Source of the DNA: Thunnus maccoyii
Lineage: Eukaryota > Chordata > Actinopteri > Scombriformes > Scombridae
Direction: 5' to 3'
Assembly (NCBI RefSeq): GCF_910596095.1
Contig: NC_056538.1
Coordinates: 20,012,501-20,076,500 of the forward strand
DNA length: 64,000 bases
In this document: piece by piece, positions 1 to 9,939 of the stretch
How positions within the stretch are numbered: the stretch's first letter is position 1
Layout: each line of letters opens with the position of its first letter
The notes under the pieces: model-generated
What the model saw: only the letters and a program-made list of their open reading frames with translations
What the model was told of the DNA's origin: nothing
Databases searched by the model: none
Program-made: the position numbers and the translations under genes

Positions 1-284
1 CAGAACTTCTGCGAATGTTGGAAAGCAAGACGTCTGCCTTTTTGGTTGAGTTATTTACAGTAAAGAGGGAAAAAAAAAAAAAGTTTTTGTTTCCTTTTTT
101 TTTTTTTTTTTTTTTCTCTGCAACTTCAGACACTATCATCACTTTGTCCGACCAGTCGTCGTTGTGATTTGTGTGAAACTCGTCAGAGCGTAAAGAAAAA
201 GCAGCTTGGTCTGTGTCGTGACCTCCCCCTCTCCTTCCTCTTGTGTCCCTCGGTCTTCCACCGGTACCTCTCCTCTGCTCCAGC

Positions 285-318
<34 letters not shown>

Positions 319-1460
319 GTTGCCTTCAGCTCACCACTTCACTTCACACTCATCTTTGTTTCTGTTTGGCTGCTTTGAGAAATCAGTTGTTTTTTTTGTA
401 TTTATTTTATAGCTATATGAGCCTTCTCTGATTTATTTCCCCTCCCCTTCACCCCTCTCCTCATTTTATCTTTCTTTTTCCATTTTTGGGGGTTGCTTTT
501 AAAGATCCCCCCCCCCCCCCTCTTTTTTTTTTTTTTCTTTTGATGTATATTTCAGATTCAGACTAGAGCAAATATTTAGTTTTGTTTTGGTTTTTTTTGG
601 GAGGGGGGGACAGGCAATCTGTGTTGGGCGGAAAAGGTAAATATGATAGTTGACTACGGTAGCAGTCGGGGTGCAGTTATGAAAGTAAACACAAGGAAGC
701 AGCAAACATAATGGTTCTCCTGTTGTTTTTAGTGTAACACTACTCTGCTGAGTGAAAATGTGGCCACAAGGGGGCGCTGGCAGTTATGGTGTTTTTCCCT
801 ACAGGAGACAACTGAAAGATATCACATACAACACACCGTTCAAATCCAGCTCCTGTCCTGAATTTTCCAGAGCAAGGCAGCGAGACTTCACTTGAAATGT
901 CAACTTCATGTATGTTTGTGAAGAAAGCCGGTTTTCCATGCTCTGAATTTTTCCTGAAGTAGATACAGGCAGGTGTGTGTGTGTGTTTTGTTGTTTTTTT
1001 TTCTTTTCTCCTGGGAAAGAGCAGTGTTTGATGATCCTCCTGCTCTTCATTCGCTCCACCCAACAGATGGTTTTGAGAGCTGAAATCATTGTTGCTGTGC
1101 TGCCCCCACTGTTTGTAATGCTTTAATTTTTAGAAATTTTTAATAATTTGTTAACTTAATTGAAATGTGCTGGTAATCACAAAGATATGTATGGCGAAAT
1201 TTGTTCCTCTCAAATAAATGCATGTAATGACTAATGATATGTCTGAATGTTTCACTGAAATTTCTCAAGTTTGGGACTTTTTTTTTTTTTTTCTTCTTCT
1301 TTTTTTTGCGAATTTTGTATGAGAAACGGGAGAAGTCTGTGTTCAGATGGAGTTTGGTTGGGATATTTGGATACAACTGATGACTTTCAGATGTGTGTTG
1401 CAGAGAATTAAATCAATATATCACTTCTATAAGAACAGTACTGGTTAATAAATATACATG
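1..1460. other. Non-coding, no gene recognised
   Basis: This stretch is rich in homopolymer T, A and C runs (for example near 92-115, 508-535 and 1280-1310). It has only short ORFs with no recognisable protein. The T-rich, low-complexity character would fit a long 3' UTR or intergenic DNA, but nothing decides which. Confidence 0.5.
285..319. repeat. (TCA)n microsatellite
   Basis: About eleven consecutive TCA units. The apparent His, Ile or Ser runs in overlapping ORFs come from this repeat and are not protein evidence. Confidence 0.9.
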
Positions 1461-1468
1461 AAAAAGTG

Positions 1469-1569
1469 CAGTGCCTATAGGGTTTTCTTCACTTTCTGTT
1501 GATTCAGTGTTGTAAAACATAAAAATGTGAAAAAATTCAGCTAGGGTTGAATACTTGTTACAGGCGCTG
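1469..1569. mobile_element. Short Tc1-type remnant or MITE
   Basis: The left edge reads CAGTGCCTATAG and the right edge reads TTACAGGCGCTG, an imperfect inverted pair. The inside resembles the collapsed ends of a fish Tc1 family whose termini carry CAGTGCCTATAG and GAATACTT. There is no coding capacity. The family assignment is from memory of fish repeats. Confidence 0.35.
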
Positions 1570-1649
1570 TTTCTGATTTTGACACTTATAAGGGAACTAA
1601 TACAAAAAAACAAAGCCTGGTACTGTATGTGTGTGTGAACATAAAGGGA

Positions 1650-2195
1650 TAACTAAGTATATTTAGTACTATACTTCAATACAGTTTTGAGGTACTTGTT
1701 ATTTCCATTTTATGCTACTTTACACTTCCACTCCACCACATTTCAGAGGGAATTATTGTACTTTTTACTCCATTACATTTATTTCACAGCTATATTTACA
1801 AGTTACTTTTCAGATCAATATTTTACATGTAAAACAGTTTTATTTGTAATTAATCACTGCAGAGATCTGTTTTCATCCTGACATTAAAGGGTCTCTTTGT
1901 GTTCATCAGTGTCAAAAAAATCCACATTAAATCCTCTTTAGCTCACAACAAAACATGACAAAGTCCAAGAGCGGTGAATACTTTTAAAGGTACTTAATGT
2001 CTGTATGCAGCATGTATTACAAATAAAACACTGACTGGGGACATTTTGCATAATGAGTACTTTTAAGTAAATTTAGCAACTAATACTTCCATACATTTAC
2101 TGAAGTAATATTTTTAATGCAGTGTTATTTATTTTTATTCTGTGGTATTACTACTTTTACTAAAGTAAAAGATCTCAATATTTCTTCCACCACTG
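1650..2195. repeat. Dispersed teleost repeat, family B
   Basis: Recurring blocks (TACTTAAGTACAGTTTTGAGG, ACTCCACTACATTTATTT, TTCTTCCACCACTGG) also occur near 13.7, 16.4, 31.5-32.1, 36.8-37.5 and 58.5-58.9 kb. It looks like a non-autonomous element without coding capacity. Confidence 0.65.
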
Positions 2196-2484
2196 GAGAG
2201 AAAACACATCTCACATTACTAACATTTCTAAAAATGTGTCTTTGCTTTGTCATAATGGTTCATTTATTATTTTTAAAAAAAATTTAAATCCACTTTAATT
2301 GAAATCTACACAGTAAAGTGTGCGACAAGTAATACTTTCCAAAAATCACTGTATCTTGACTAGGGCTCATAAAACCAAAACTAAGTGCATAGTTAGATAG
2401 TAATAGTGAGATAATGTGTGTTTTTGTAATTTGGGTGAACTGACCTTTAAAGAAACAAAACAAAAAACCAATATGTAGACCCAC

Positions 2485-2588
2485 TGGTGTGATGTGGTGG
2501 TGAGGGGTGATCGGGTTCACGTCCCCCTGGAGTGAGGGTGTGTAGCGGTGGTAGGGGGTCGAGTACAGGCCGGGGTGGGAGCTCTGCT
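2485..2588 (-). CDS. Possible orphan exon, unrecognised
   Basis: This is a GC-rich island in AT-rich DNA. On the minus strand one frame stays open and its third codon positions are almost all C or G. It is rich in Tyr, His and Pro and contains YSTPYHRYTPSLQG and NPITPHHHI. An AG acceptor (CATACAG) lies just upstream at 2589 and a GTGGGT donor follows at 2484. I cannot name the protein and found no partner exons nearby, so it could be a lone exon of a gene extending outside the window, or chance. A second minus-strand frame is also open but has weaker codon bias. Confidence 0.25.
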
Positions 2589-2699
2589 CTGTATGTATTA
2601 CTGTAATTCTCCTCTGAAGGAATTCCAGACTGCACTAATCCACTGCCGCCCAATAATGCTCCAATATTACAGGGAGGGGAGATTGTGAGAAAGTCAGAA

Positions 2700-4600
2700 G
2701 TTATTAAAATGTGATTTCAAACCCCCCCCCCCCCCCCCCGACACTTACAGACGGTCCCAATGGGAAAATATAAAAGGGGGATCCTTTGTTATTTTGTCTT
2801 ATAACACCTCAGAATGAAGCAATGTCTACTTTAGCAACTCAGATATTACATTTATAGACTTCTAATTGATTTTGCTGATGACATTTTGTAAAAAAAACTG
2901 GTTTGTAGCTGGATTATGTTTACGGAAAATGTTTTTCTAGTGTAGCACCTTTTAACTTGAAATGTTAAAAAAAAACAAATGCTTAAAGTCACTGTTAACT
3001 TTCAGCATTAAACCAAAACCTCAATCTTTTCCTGAACTTATTTAAGTGCAGTGATGCCTAAACATAACCATAAAACCAGTTTTATCATAATTGCACTTCT
3101 GTATGCAATGTTACAAAGATGAAGACATGGGAATAAAATCAACAAGACAAAAACCAGTAAAATAGACAAAATATAAACTGAATCTAATAAAATGTCAAGT
3201 ACAACTAAGCGATACAAATGAATTTTAAAAGATCAGTGATTTTAAGGAAGATAATGATTTGATGAGCCTGACCTTCATGTTTTAGTTGCTAACAACTAAG
3301 ACATGAAGGTCACTTGAAAATAAGTGTGAGTGTTGCAGATTTGTTCAATATCAACACTTTGTAACCAGCCAGATACATTTATTAATAACTTTTCTTCATT
3401 TTGTGGTTTGATAAGTGGAATCCAGGCGGCAGATTTTATTACAAAACTTCATTGTAGGAGACGGTTGACTCCTTGTCATATGTTGCATTTGAGTTGTGAG
3501 CACTGATTTTGAGATTTTTGTTACAATTTAATAGCTTTTAGAGGTCAGACACACTCAAAGTATCTAGTTATGTCAAAGAAAAACAATGACTAAAGACACT
3601 TAAGAGTGATATCAATCTTCTCATTTAACTCTCATCAACAAAGAGAAAAAGTTTAATTCCCAAAATGTTGAAGTATTCTTTTATTAATAATTTTTAAACA
3701 TTGCACAGGATTCTCGGCTTGACTTGTCTCTATGTAAGTGTTTCATTTTTATCACAAACCAAAACATTTCCCATCACAAAAAGTGTCATTTAAAGTGATT
3801 TTCATGTTTCACTTTTTTGTTTCTGAGCCTCTCTTTTTATTGTTTGTCAAGGTTTTTCTTTTTCTTGTAAAGCAGGACTTCACACTACTGTAAAGTCAGA
3901 AAAAACTCACATCACAGTGGGTTTAATCTCTTCTGTTTTAATGCCTTTTCACACACAATCCTGCCATACGTCCAGCGATAAAGCAGCTGGATTCTTGAAA
4001 CAGTTCAAGCGAGCACCATAAGTTTTTGGTTTTATTGCGTTTTTTGGAGTTCCTGTAAGATTCCAGTTGAAATAAAACATTTGCTAATGTTCAGTCGGCC
4101 TCCTGTTTACTGTTTCTTTTGTGACTCACCATAAAGCCAGAGGAACTCCTGAGGCGCTGTCTCTGTACACCGGTATAAAACATGTGATTGTGCACCACAG
4201 GGTGAATAGTTGAGGAGTCCATGTGAGCCTCTGTTTCTGTGAAATTGTTTTCCTTATAGCTACAGACGTCAGGCAACAAGCCAGTTCAATTTCCTCAGTT
4301 GAAGGTAAAAAGAAACTGGAATTTCTTTTGCAGCTGATTAATGCTTGTTCTTAGCAGGGAGGCAACCTGGACCAGAATCAGGTATGTTGTTTCATAAATA
4401 TTGGTCTTTGCTGAGCACAGAGGGTGGACGTTTTAAAGGCTCAGAGTCAAGTAGTCAAACTGGGAGGTGGATTCTTTGGGACAAGACAAGACCGGCAACT
4501 ACAAAGAATACACAGTAAGGAAGGAGTGTAAAAGTGTAAAAGAGCAATAAGTTTAAAACTACAAACATCTATGAATATATCTATAAATCTGCAGGAAACT
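2700..4600. other. AT-rich intergenic DNA, nothing recognised
   Basis: Contains a C run near 2724-2740 and scattered short ORFs only. The short minus-strand ORF at 4091-4279 shows no known motif. Confidence 0.5.
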
Positions 4601-4843
4601 GAAACTGCACCTGACTAAAGTTTTAGTCAGTTGATTAGTTAATTCATCTGCAATAATTGTGATAATCAAGTAATTCAGTAGATCAGTTTTCAGTCAAAAA
4701 ATGCTGCACATTTGTTTAATTTAATATTCAAAGTTTGACAAGACAATAATAAGTCAGATCAAGTGTAAATAGTAAAACAATTCACAAAATTTTCAAGAAA
4801 TAAAGATGATGAAAATTTAATAAAATGAAATAGATTTAAAATC

Positions 4844-4874
<31 letters not shown>

Positions 4875-5075
4875 TAAAAAACTAGATATAATAATAATAA
4901 TCATAACAATAATAATAATAATAAAGTTACATTCCACCGCTGGTTTTGTTCAGATAAAACAAGAGACTTGAAGATGTTTTCTGACATTTCACAAACTAAA
5001 CAATCAATGAATCAAGTAAATAATGAAACAATAATGGAAATAATGTGACAGTTTACAGTTTTATGACCATTAATA
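4600..5075. repeat. Teleost repeat family A copy with (AAT)n
   Basis: This is a diverged copy of the repeat marked by GATTAATCGATTA-like edges and an interior with GACCAAACAA and GACATTT blocks. It is interrupted by an (AAT)n microsatellite at about 4843-4922. The same family recurs at least eleven more times in the window. Confidence 0.55.
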
Positions 5076-5080
5076 CAACC

Positions 5081-5217
5081 TGAGCTCACAGAAATACGTG
5101 AAATGACCACAACCTCTTAACACCACATTACGTGCTGGTGGCACGTAATGTGTTAAAATAATGTAGGTTACCGTGGAAACGACGCCAACGGAAAGTCAAT
5201 TAGGATCCTTTGTGGTG
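5081..5217 (-). repeat. Inverted arm A of composite element
   Basis: The reverse complement of this segment matches 7197-7345 over roughly 140 bases, including AAAGGATCCTA, TTGACTTTCCGTTG, GGTAACCTACAT and GTGGTCATTTCA. It therefore forms a long inverted repeat with that arm, and with the partial arm at 5606-5707. It may be the left end of an older foldback element. Confidence 0.7.
5124..5152. repeat. Perfect 12-bp hairpin
   Basis: CACATTACGTGC, a five-base loop TGGTG, then GCACGTAATGTG: a perfect inverted repeat within arm A. Confidence 0.85.
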
Positions 5218-5605
5218 GTGGACACATGAATGCCCTGATTCAACAATGTCACACAAAGGGCGGTGGTTAATGTTGTTTTCTAGTATAGAAAACTGTGTTT
5301 TATTGTTGACTGAATTTATTAGAGCACCTTAGTTACTTTTTAGTTCTCTAAAAACTTTGTGTTGTGTGTGATAAAACTGTCATTTTGATATAATGAGGAA
5401 GGTTTAAGATTGTTCCCTTATGTTATTAAGAAGGCAATTATATTCCTGTTTTATCATTTTCCCCTAATGATAATAATAATAATTAAAACTATGATAATAT
5501 GAATATTGGAGCTCCTACATCATCTGTGTTAAATAAATATTTGCAGTTGCCTGTACATCGTTGCAAGGCTGATAAATAGTTATATATTTCTCAGATGTAT
5601 TTTCT

Positions 5606-5707
5606 TTCATAACAACAATAATAACGACAAAGGATCCTAATTGACTTTCCATTGTTTCCATGGTAGCCTACATCATTTTAACACATCACCACCACGTAAT
5701 GTAGGTG
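5606..5707 (+). repeat. Direct duplicate of arm, left of pogo-like element
   Basis: About 100 bases starting TTCATAACAACAATAATAAC and ending CACCACGTAATGTA. They are repeated almost perfectly at 7197-7297 in the same orientation. The two copies bracket the pogo-like element. Confidence 0.8.
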
Positions 5708-5981
5708 ATGTGAGGTAATTTGGGACATCAGGTATAATGGGACATATAAGCTTTGAGGCACTCTGCTCTTTAAATATTAGCAGCCAATCACTGAAAAGGT
5801 CATTGAATTGTTGCTACAATACTACTTAACATAAAACAATCACCGTCCCATTTTATCAAACAGCGTTTTGTAAAATGGGACAAGAATTTCAGCTAAATTG
5901 GGACAGTTGTTTAAGTGTTAATATTTGCAATAAGATTGTGATTTAATCAATTTTATAGGCTTTTTCTTGTATTATTTTGAC

Positions 5982-6197
5982 CATGTCACACATTTTGCCT
6001 TACACATATACACAACACGCTAAGCTAATGTACATTAGTCTAGGCTAATGTGCATTAGCCTAAGCTAATGTGTGTACATTAGCCTAGGCTAATGTATGTA
6101 CATTAGTCTAAGCTAATTAGCCATGTCACACATTTTGCCTCGCACAGATACACAATATGCTAGGCTAATGTGCATTAGCCTAGGCTAATGTAGGTAA
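5982..6197. repeat. Tandem palindromic repeat inside pogo-like element
   Basis: Two related units start GCCATGTCACACATTTTGCCT (about 5982 and 6119). Each is followed by head-to-head copies of CATTAGCCTAGGCTAATG-like palindromes. The stretch could form several alternative hairpins. Confidence 0.7.
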
Positions 6198-6305
6198 AAA
6201 AAAGTTAATCAGAGTTTATTCATTCATGCTAGCTCTGTTCACTTGCTAGCTCTGAACAGTTTAGTAGCCTAAAACTAACATTTTGTAAAACTATTTATTA
6301 TAGAC

Positions 6306-6815
6306 ATGGTACAAAGGAAAGAGACAGGGAAGAAAAGACAGGGAGAGAATGTCAAGGTAAAATACAATCAGTGGAGAGAGGACAGGATGGAGGGTGCCAT
6401 TAAAGAATATAGGGAGGCAGTAGAGGCAGGGCAGAATCCCAAACTAAGATTCTTGGCAAGAGCATGGGACGTGCCAAAGTCAACTTTGGAAAGACAGGTC
6501 AATGGGAAGATCAGTGGCTCCAAACATGCCTCTGGCAGGAAACCCTACCTGTCAGAGGCAGCAGAAAAAGAACTTTCCAGCATAATAAAAATGCTATCTC
6601 ATCGTGGTTTCCCCTTGGGCAAGAAAGATATTCAAAAGCTTGCTTTTAGCTTTGCCAAAGCTAATGGCATTAAATGCTTTTCGGAAGCCAAGGGTTCAGC
6701 TGGTTACCACTGGTTCAACAATTTCATGAAACGTCACAAAGAACTGAAGATCAAAAAACCTGAAAGAAAACCTGGGATGAAATATGAAACATTTAAGAGT
6801 TATGTTAAGGTTTAA
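6306..6815 (+). CDS. Pogo/CENP-B-type DNA-binding protein, no DDE domain
   Basis: This intact 169-residue ORF starts at ATG 6306 and lies inside the inverted-repeat element 5713-7194. Residues about 18-70 fit a pipsqueak-type helix-turn-helix, including LARAWDVPKSTLERQVNGK. Residues about 80-155 fit the CENP-B/Tc5-type second helix-turn-helix, with RGFPLGKKDIQKLAFSFAK and the usual W-x-x-x-F-x-K-R-H segment (WFNNFMKRHKEL). Full pogo/Tigger transposases continue for several hundred residues with a DDE catalytic domain. Here the protein stops after KKPERKPG and a short basic tail, and no DDE-like sequence follows before the right terminus. The likely role is binding to the element's own end repeats. 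Such a protein could act as a competitor or a host-adopted factor, but that is inference. The domain call is firm; expression is unknown. Confidence 0.7.
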   Translation: MVQRKETGKKRQGENVKVKYNQWREDRMEGAIKEYREAVEAGQNPKLRFLARAWDVPKSTLERQVNGKISGSKHASGRKPYLSEAAEKELSSIIKMLSHRGFPLGKKDIQKLAFSFAKANGIKCFSEAKGSAGYHWFNNFMKRHKELKIKKPERKPGMKYETFKSYVKV

Positions 6816-7196
6816 GGTTAAATCATTTTTTAATTATTTTTGTATTCATACAACACCTGATTCCCTATTTTACTCTGTTCAGCCCTTCTATTACTATGTT
6901 CAATTGTACTATATACTATATGTTCAAATAAAAAAAAATATTTCAGCTGAACATGAATGTCCCACTTTACCTTACCAGTTGTCCCATTTTACCTGAACAT
7001 GCCAACAACGTGAGAGAAGGGATCTTGGTGTGTTTGAAGGTCTGTAGTTTCTAAACAAGTATACTTTACAACATCATTTCAAAAGAGGAATACTGCAGAG
7101 ATTCGTGATAATTTATAAAAACATTGGCGGAGTGAGTAACTAGCTTTTTTGATGGTCTCCTGGTAATTTTACCAAAAAGTGTCCCAAATTACCTGA

Positions 7197-7345
7197 TTCA
7201 TAACAACAATAATAACGACAAAGGATCCTATTTGACTTTCCGTTGTTTCCATGGTAACCTACATCATTTTAACACATCACCACCACGTAATGTAAGTGTT
7301 CAGAGGTCGTGGTCATTTCATGTATTTCTGTGTGTATCGGGTTGA
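7197..7345 (+). repeat. Arm C of composite element
   Basis: It begins TTCATAACAACAATAATAAC immediately after the pogo-like right end. The first 100 bases duplicate 5606-5707, and the whole arm is the inverted partner of 5081-5217. Confidence 0.75.
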
Positions 7346-7844
7346 TTAATTAATTACAGCAGGCTACACGTCACATGTTGTGAAGCAGAGCTGACAGGAC
7401 AGGTGAGTATTCAGGCCGATGACCAGGGGGGACAAACCGCCTTTCAACCTGCAGTTCCGTCTTCAGGGACAACAGTTTGTTTGTTTGCTGTCTTCAAATA
7501 GCCATTAACTAACAGCAGTTGCTGTCTGACGTGTTGTGTGATGATGATGATGATGATGCCAGAAGCGCTCAAAGTTTGTGAGGACAGAGGTTGAAGCTGA
7601 ACTCCGCGGATGCAGGTGAGGTCATGTAGCAGCATAAGTTTGTCTCTGACTAACTGTTAGATGAAAAAAGCTTCATATTTCTATCAGAATAGTTCATGTT
7701 GCTGATCAAATGTATTGAATTCTCTTTTCTCGTTGACTGTATGGATTCTTGCTAATTTGGTGGCAATTAATGTATGAAGTACATGTGAAGCAACAACCAG
7801 TAACTGTTGCTCATTTTTAATTGTGCATATTTGTTAATGGTGAC

Positions 7845-8145
7845 TAGAGCTGCAACAATTTGTCGATTAATCGATTTGTTGGCAGCTATTACATTACACT
7901 ATTACATTTTTAAGAGGAAAATTTCCTAATTAAATGTGAATATTTTCTGGTTTCTTCAGTCTTCTATGACAGTAAACTGAATATACTTAGGTTGTGGACA
8001 AAACAAGAGATTTGAGGTTGCGTGTTGGGCTTTTGGTTAACAGTGATCAACATTTTTCACCATTTTCTGAAATTTATAGACCAAACAAGAAAGTAATCAA
8101 CAGATTAATCAATACTGAAAATAATCCTTAGATGCAGCCTTAATG
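7845..8145. repeat. Teleost repeat family A
   Basis: It has the edge block AGAGCTGCAACAATTTGTCG, the ATTAATCGATT motif, an interior with TTCTGGTTTCTTCAGTCTTC and GACAAAACAAGAG, and a degenerate right edge. It looks like a non-autonomous DNA element. Confidence 0.7.
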
Positions 8146-8364
8146 TGAGCACCAGATATTCATGATACATCCTACATTAAATCATCTTTAGTTTGTTTTG
8201 TAGCCTAATCATTTATGTTTTATAGTCACCTACTATTAATACACTGCAGAAACACACACTTCAGCTTTAAAAAACTTTTAAAGAATGAATCTAAAAGGTA
8301 ATATTTAAGAAAATGTGAACATATATAAAGTTAGAGTCAAACTTGATATTCTGTGCAAAATACA

Positions 8365-8645
8365 TTCAACATATATCAATTAATTATTCTGAGTCATTTT
8401 TTAAGAAGAAATATTCCAAATTCTCTGATTCCACCTTCTCAAATGTGAATATTTTCAGGTTTCTTTAGTCTTCAATGATAGTAAACTAAACATCTTTGAT
8501 AATGAATGTTTGTTGGGACAAAACTAGAATCTAAAGACATTTTTCACAGTTTTCTTAAACATTATGGACCAAATAGCTAATCGATTAATCAAGAACAGAA
8601 CTGACCAATTAATCAGTAATGAAAATATTTAGTTTCAGCCCTACT
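8365..8645. repeat. Teleost repeat family A
   Basis: A second copy shortly after the previous one, with TTCTCAAATGTGAATATTTT, TTTAGTCTTCAATGATAGTA and the terminal ATTAATCAGTAATGAAAAT blocks. Confidence 0.65.
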
Positions 8646-8918
8646 GTGATTAAGCCTTAAAAGTGTATTCAGTCTGTTGACCAATCAGCTGATGCCTGAA
8701 ACCATTAGGTTTCAGGCTGATGCACATGCAAACATGAAATACAAACAAATGGAGGAAGCGCTCATAAAAACGTTGTTAGGTATGATAATTTATCAAACCA
8801 CTGAATATATTTAATCCATGCTGTCATATTTATCTTGTGGTGGAATGAAGACTACATTTATAGAGTTAAAGGGTCTCTGAGGTGATTTTTAGGTTTTTTT
8901 AGGTTTTAGTTACTTTAA

Positions 8919-9936
8919 TCCTTTCATGCATGAATTAAGATAACCTCAGTCAGGATTTTTACTCTCCTTTCGGCATGAAAAATAATATTTGAGCTTCATA
9001 TTTTTTAAACATGCATTTGTCAAGGAGTTTTTCACATGTCCACTCAGATGGACAGCATGCGTTTGAGTTTTCAATTGAAGGAATATGTATTTAACAAACC
9101 AATGAATAAAATGATATATTATTTGAAAACTGTAAAATAATATATATTTTCAAAGCTGTTAAACTAATGTTTTAGCATATTCTAATACTGTTCAATGCAA
9201 TGCAAAAATGTTGAACCTTGGTCCTAAGTCCTCAGCCTCTCCCCTCTGTCTTACTGCATTTATTAGCACATGAGCTACAGATGACTTGAAATGCAGAAGA
9301 TCCTTCTTTTCTAATCCAGACATTTTTTGAGGTGCCAGGCATTTCCTCAGCATCCTCAGGATCCTTAACCCACTTAGCCCCCTCAGCATCCTCAGCATTC
9401 TCAGTTCCCTCAGTATCCTTAGCCCCCTCAAAACTGCAAATTACATTCTCATAACATAAATCAATTGATTTACAGACAAAAAAGTTACTGCAGATGAAGT
9501 ATTTTGAAGAACAACAAAGTTGCAGTAACAGTATAATTGTAGTTGAAATATAGTCAGTGATGCATGATGTCCAATTTAGTGGACAGATGATTAATCATCA
9601 TTTTCTCCCAACATACAATCAATACTTGGAAATTTTAACAGTTTTGTTACTCCTTAGTTGTTACTTGATGTTACAAAATTTTATTCACCTGCAAGGGTCT
9701 ACTACCATGAAAGGATTGGCAAGATATTCCTGAGCTGCCGAGCGTTTCCAGCCGGCCGGCCGGCGGTCATCTTTGTTTTGAGTAATTTGTGTTGCACTCA
9801 CAAAGGCTGGCCAATTGGATGGAAGTGTATGGGATGACACACTAGTGTCCACTGTGGTGGCTGATGTGCAACTATATATATAAGAAAATGGGTATTGAAT
9901 AGCTGTCCACTGTAGTGACCACTATGCATGAAAGGG
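8919..9936. mobile_element. piggyBac-like miniature element (tentative)
   Basis: The ends are inverted: CCTTTCATGCAT at 8920-8931 and ATGCATGAAAGG at 9924-9935. TTAA (8915-8918) and TCAA (9937-9940) lie just outside, compatible with a mutated TTAA target duplication. No transposase ORF is present. TGTCCA...TGGACA palindromes repeat inside, at about 9037, 9569 and 9902. The class call rests on the CCYTT terminus plus TTAA and is uncertain. Confidence 0.45.
9330..9431. repeat. Degenerate minisatellite, CCTCAGCAT units
   Basis: Repeats of about 9 bases (CCTCAGCAT, CCTCAGGAT, CCTTAGCCC) give a Leu/Arg-rich ORF on the minus strand. I regard that ORF as an artefact. Confidence 0.75.
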
Positions 9937-9939
9937 TCA

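Larger units (their letters stand above)
5713..7194 (+). mobile_element. Pogo-like DNA transposon, DNA-binding ORF only
   Basis: The ends are inverted: AGGTAATTTGGGACA at 5713-5727 and TGTCCCAAATTACCT at 7180-7194. Variants of the same 15-mer occur inside: AGGTATAATGGGACA at 5730-5744, copies at about 5845-5857, 5870-5882 and 5893-5905, and TGTCCCACTTTACCT and TGTCCCATTTTACCT at 6958-6994. Internal, near-terminal repeats of this kind are typical transposase binding sites. The single ORF encodes only the helix-turn-helix region, so the element should be non-autonomous. I see no clear TA target duplication. Confidence 0.65.

Noticed and set aside
740-1089. Minus-strand ORFs of about 100 codons
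   Set aside because: No domain, AT-rich codon use and overlapping frames of similar length; not distinguishable from chance.
9192-9431. Leu/Arg-rich repeat protein on the minus strand
   Set aside because: The periodicity comes from a degenerate CCTCAGCAT minisatellite, and there is no conserved start or domain.
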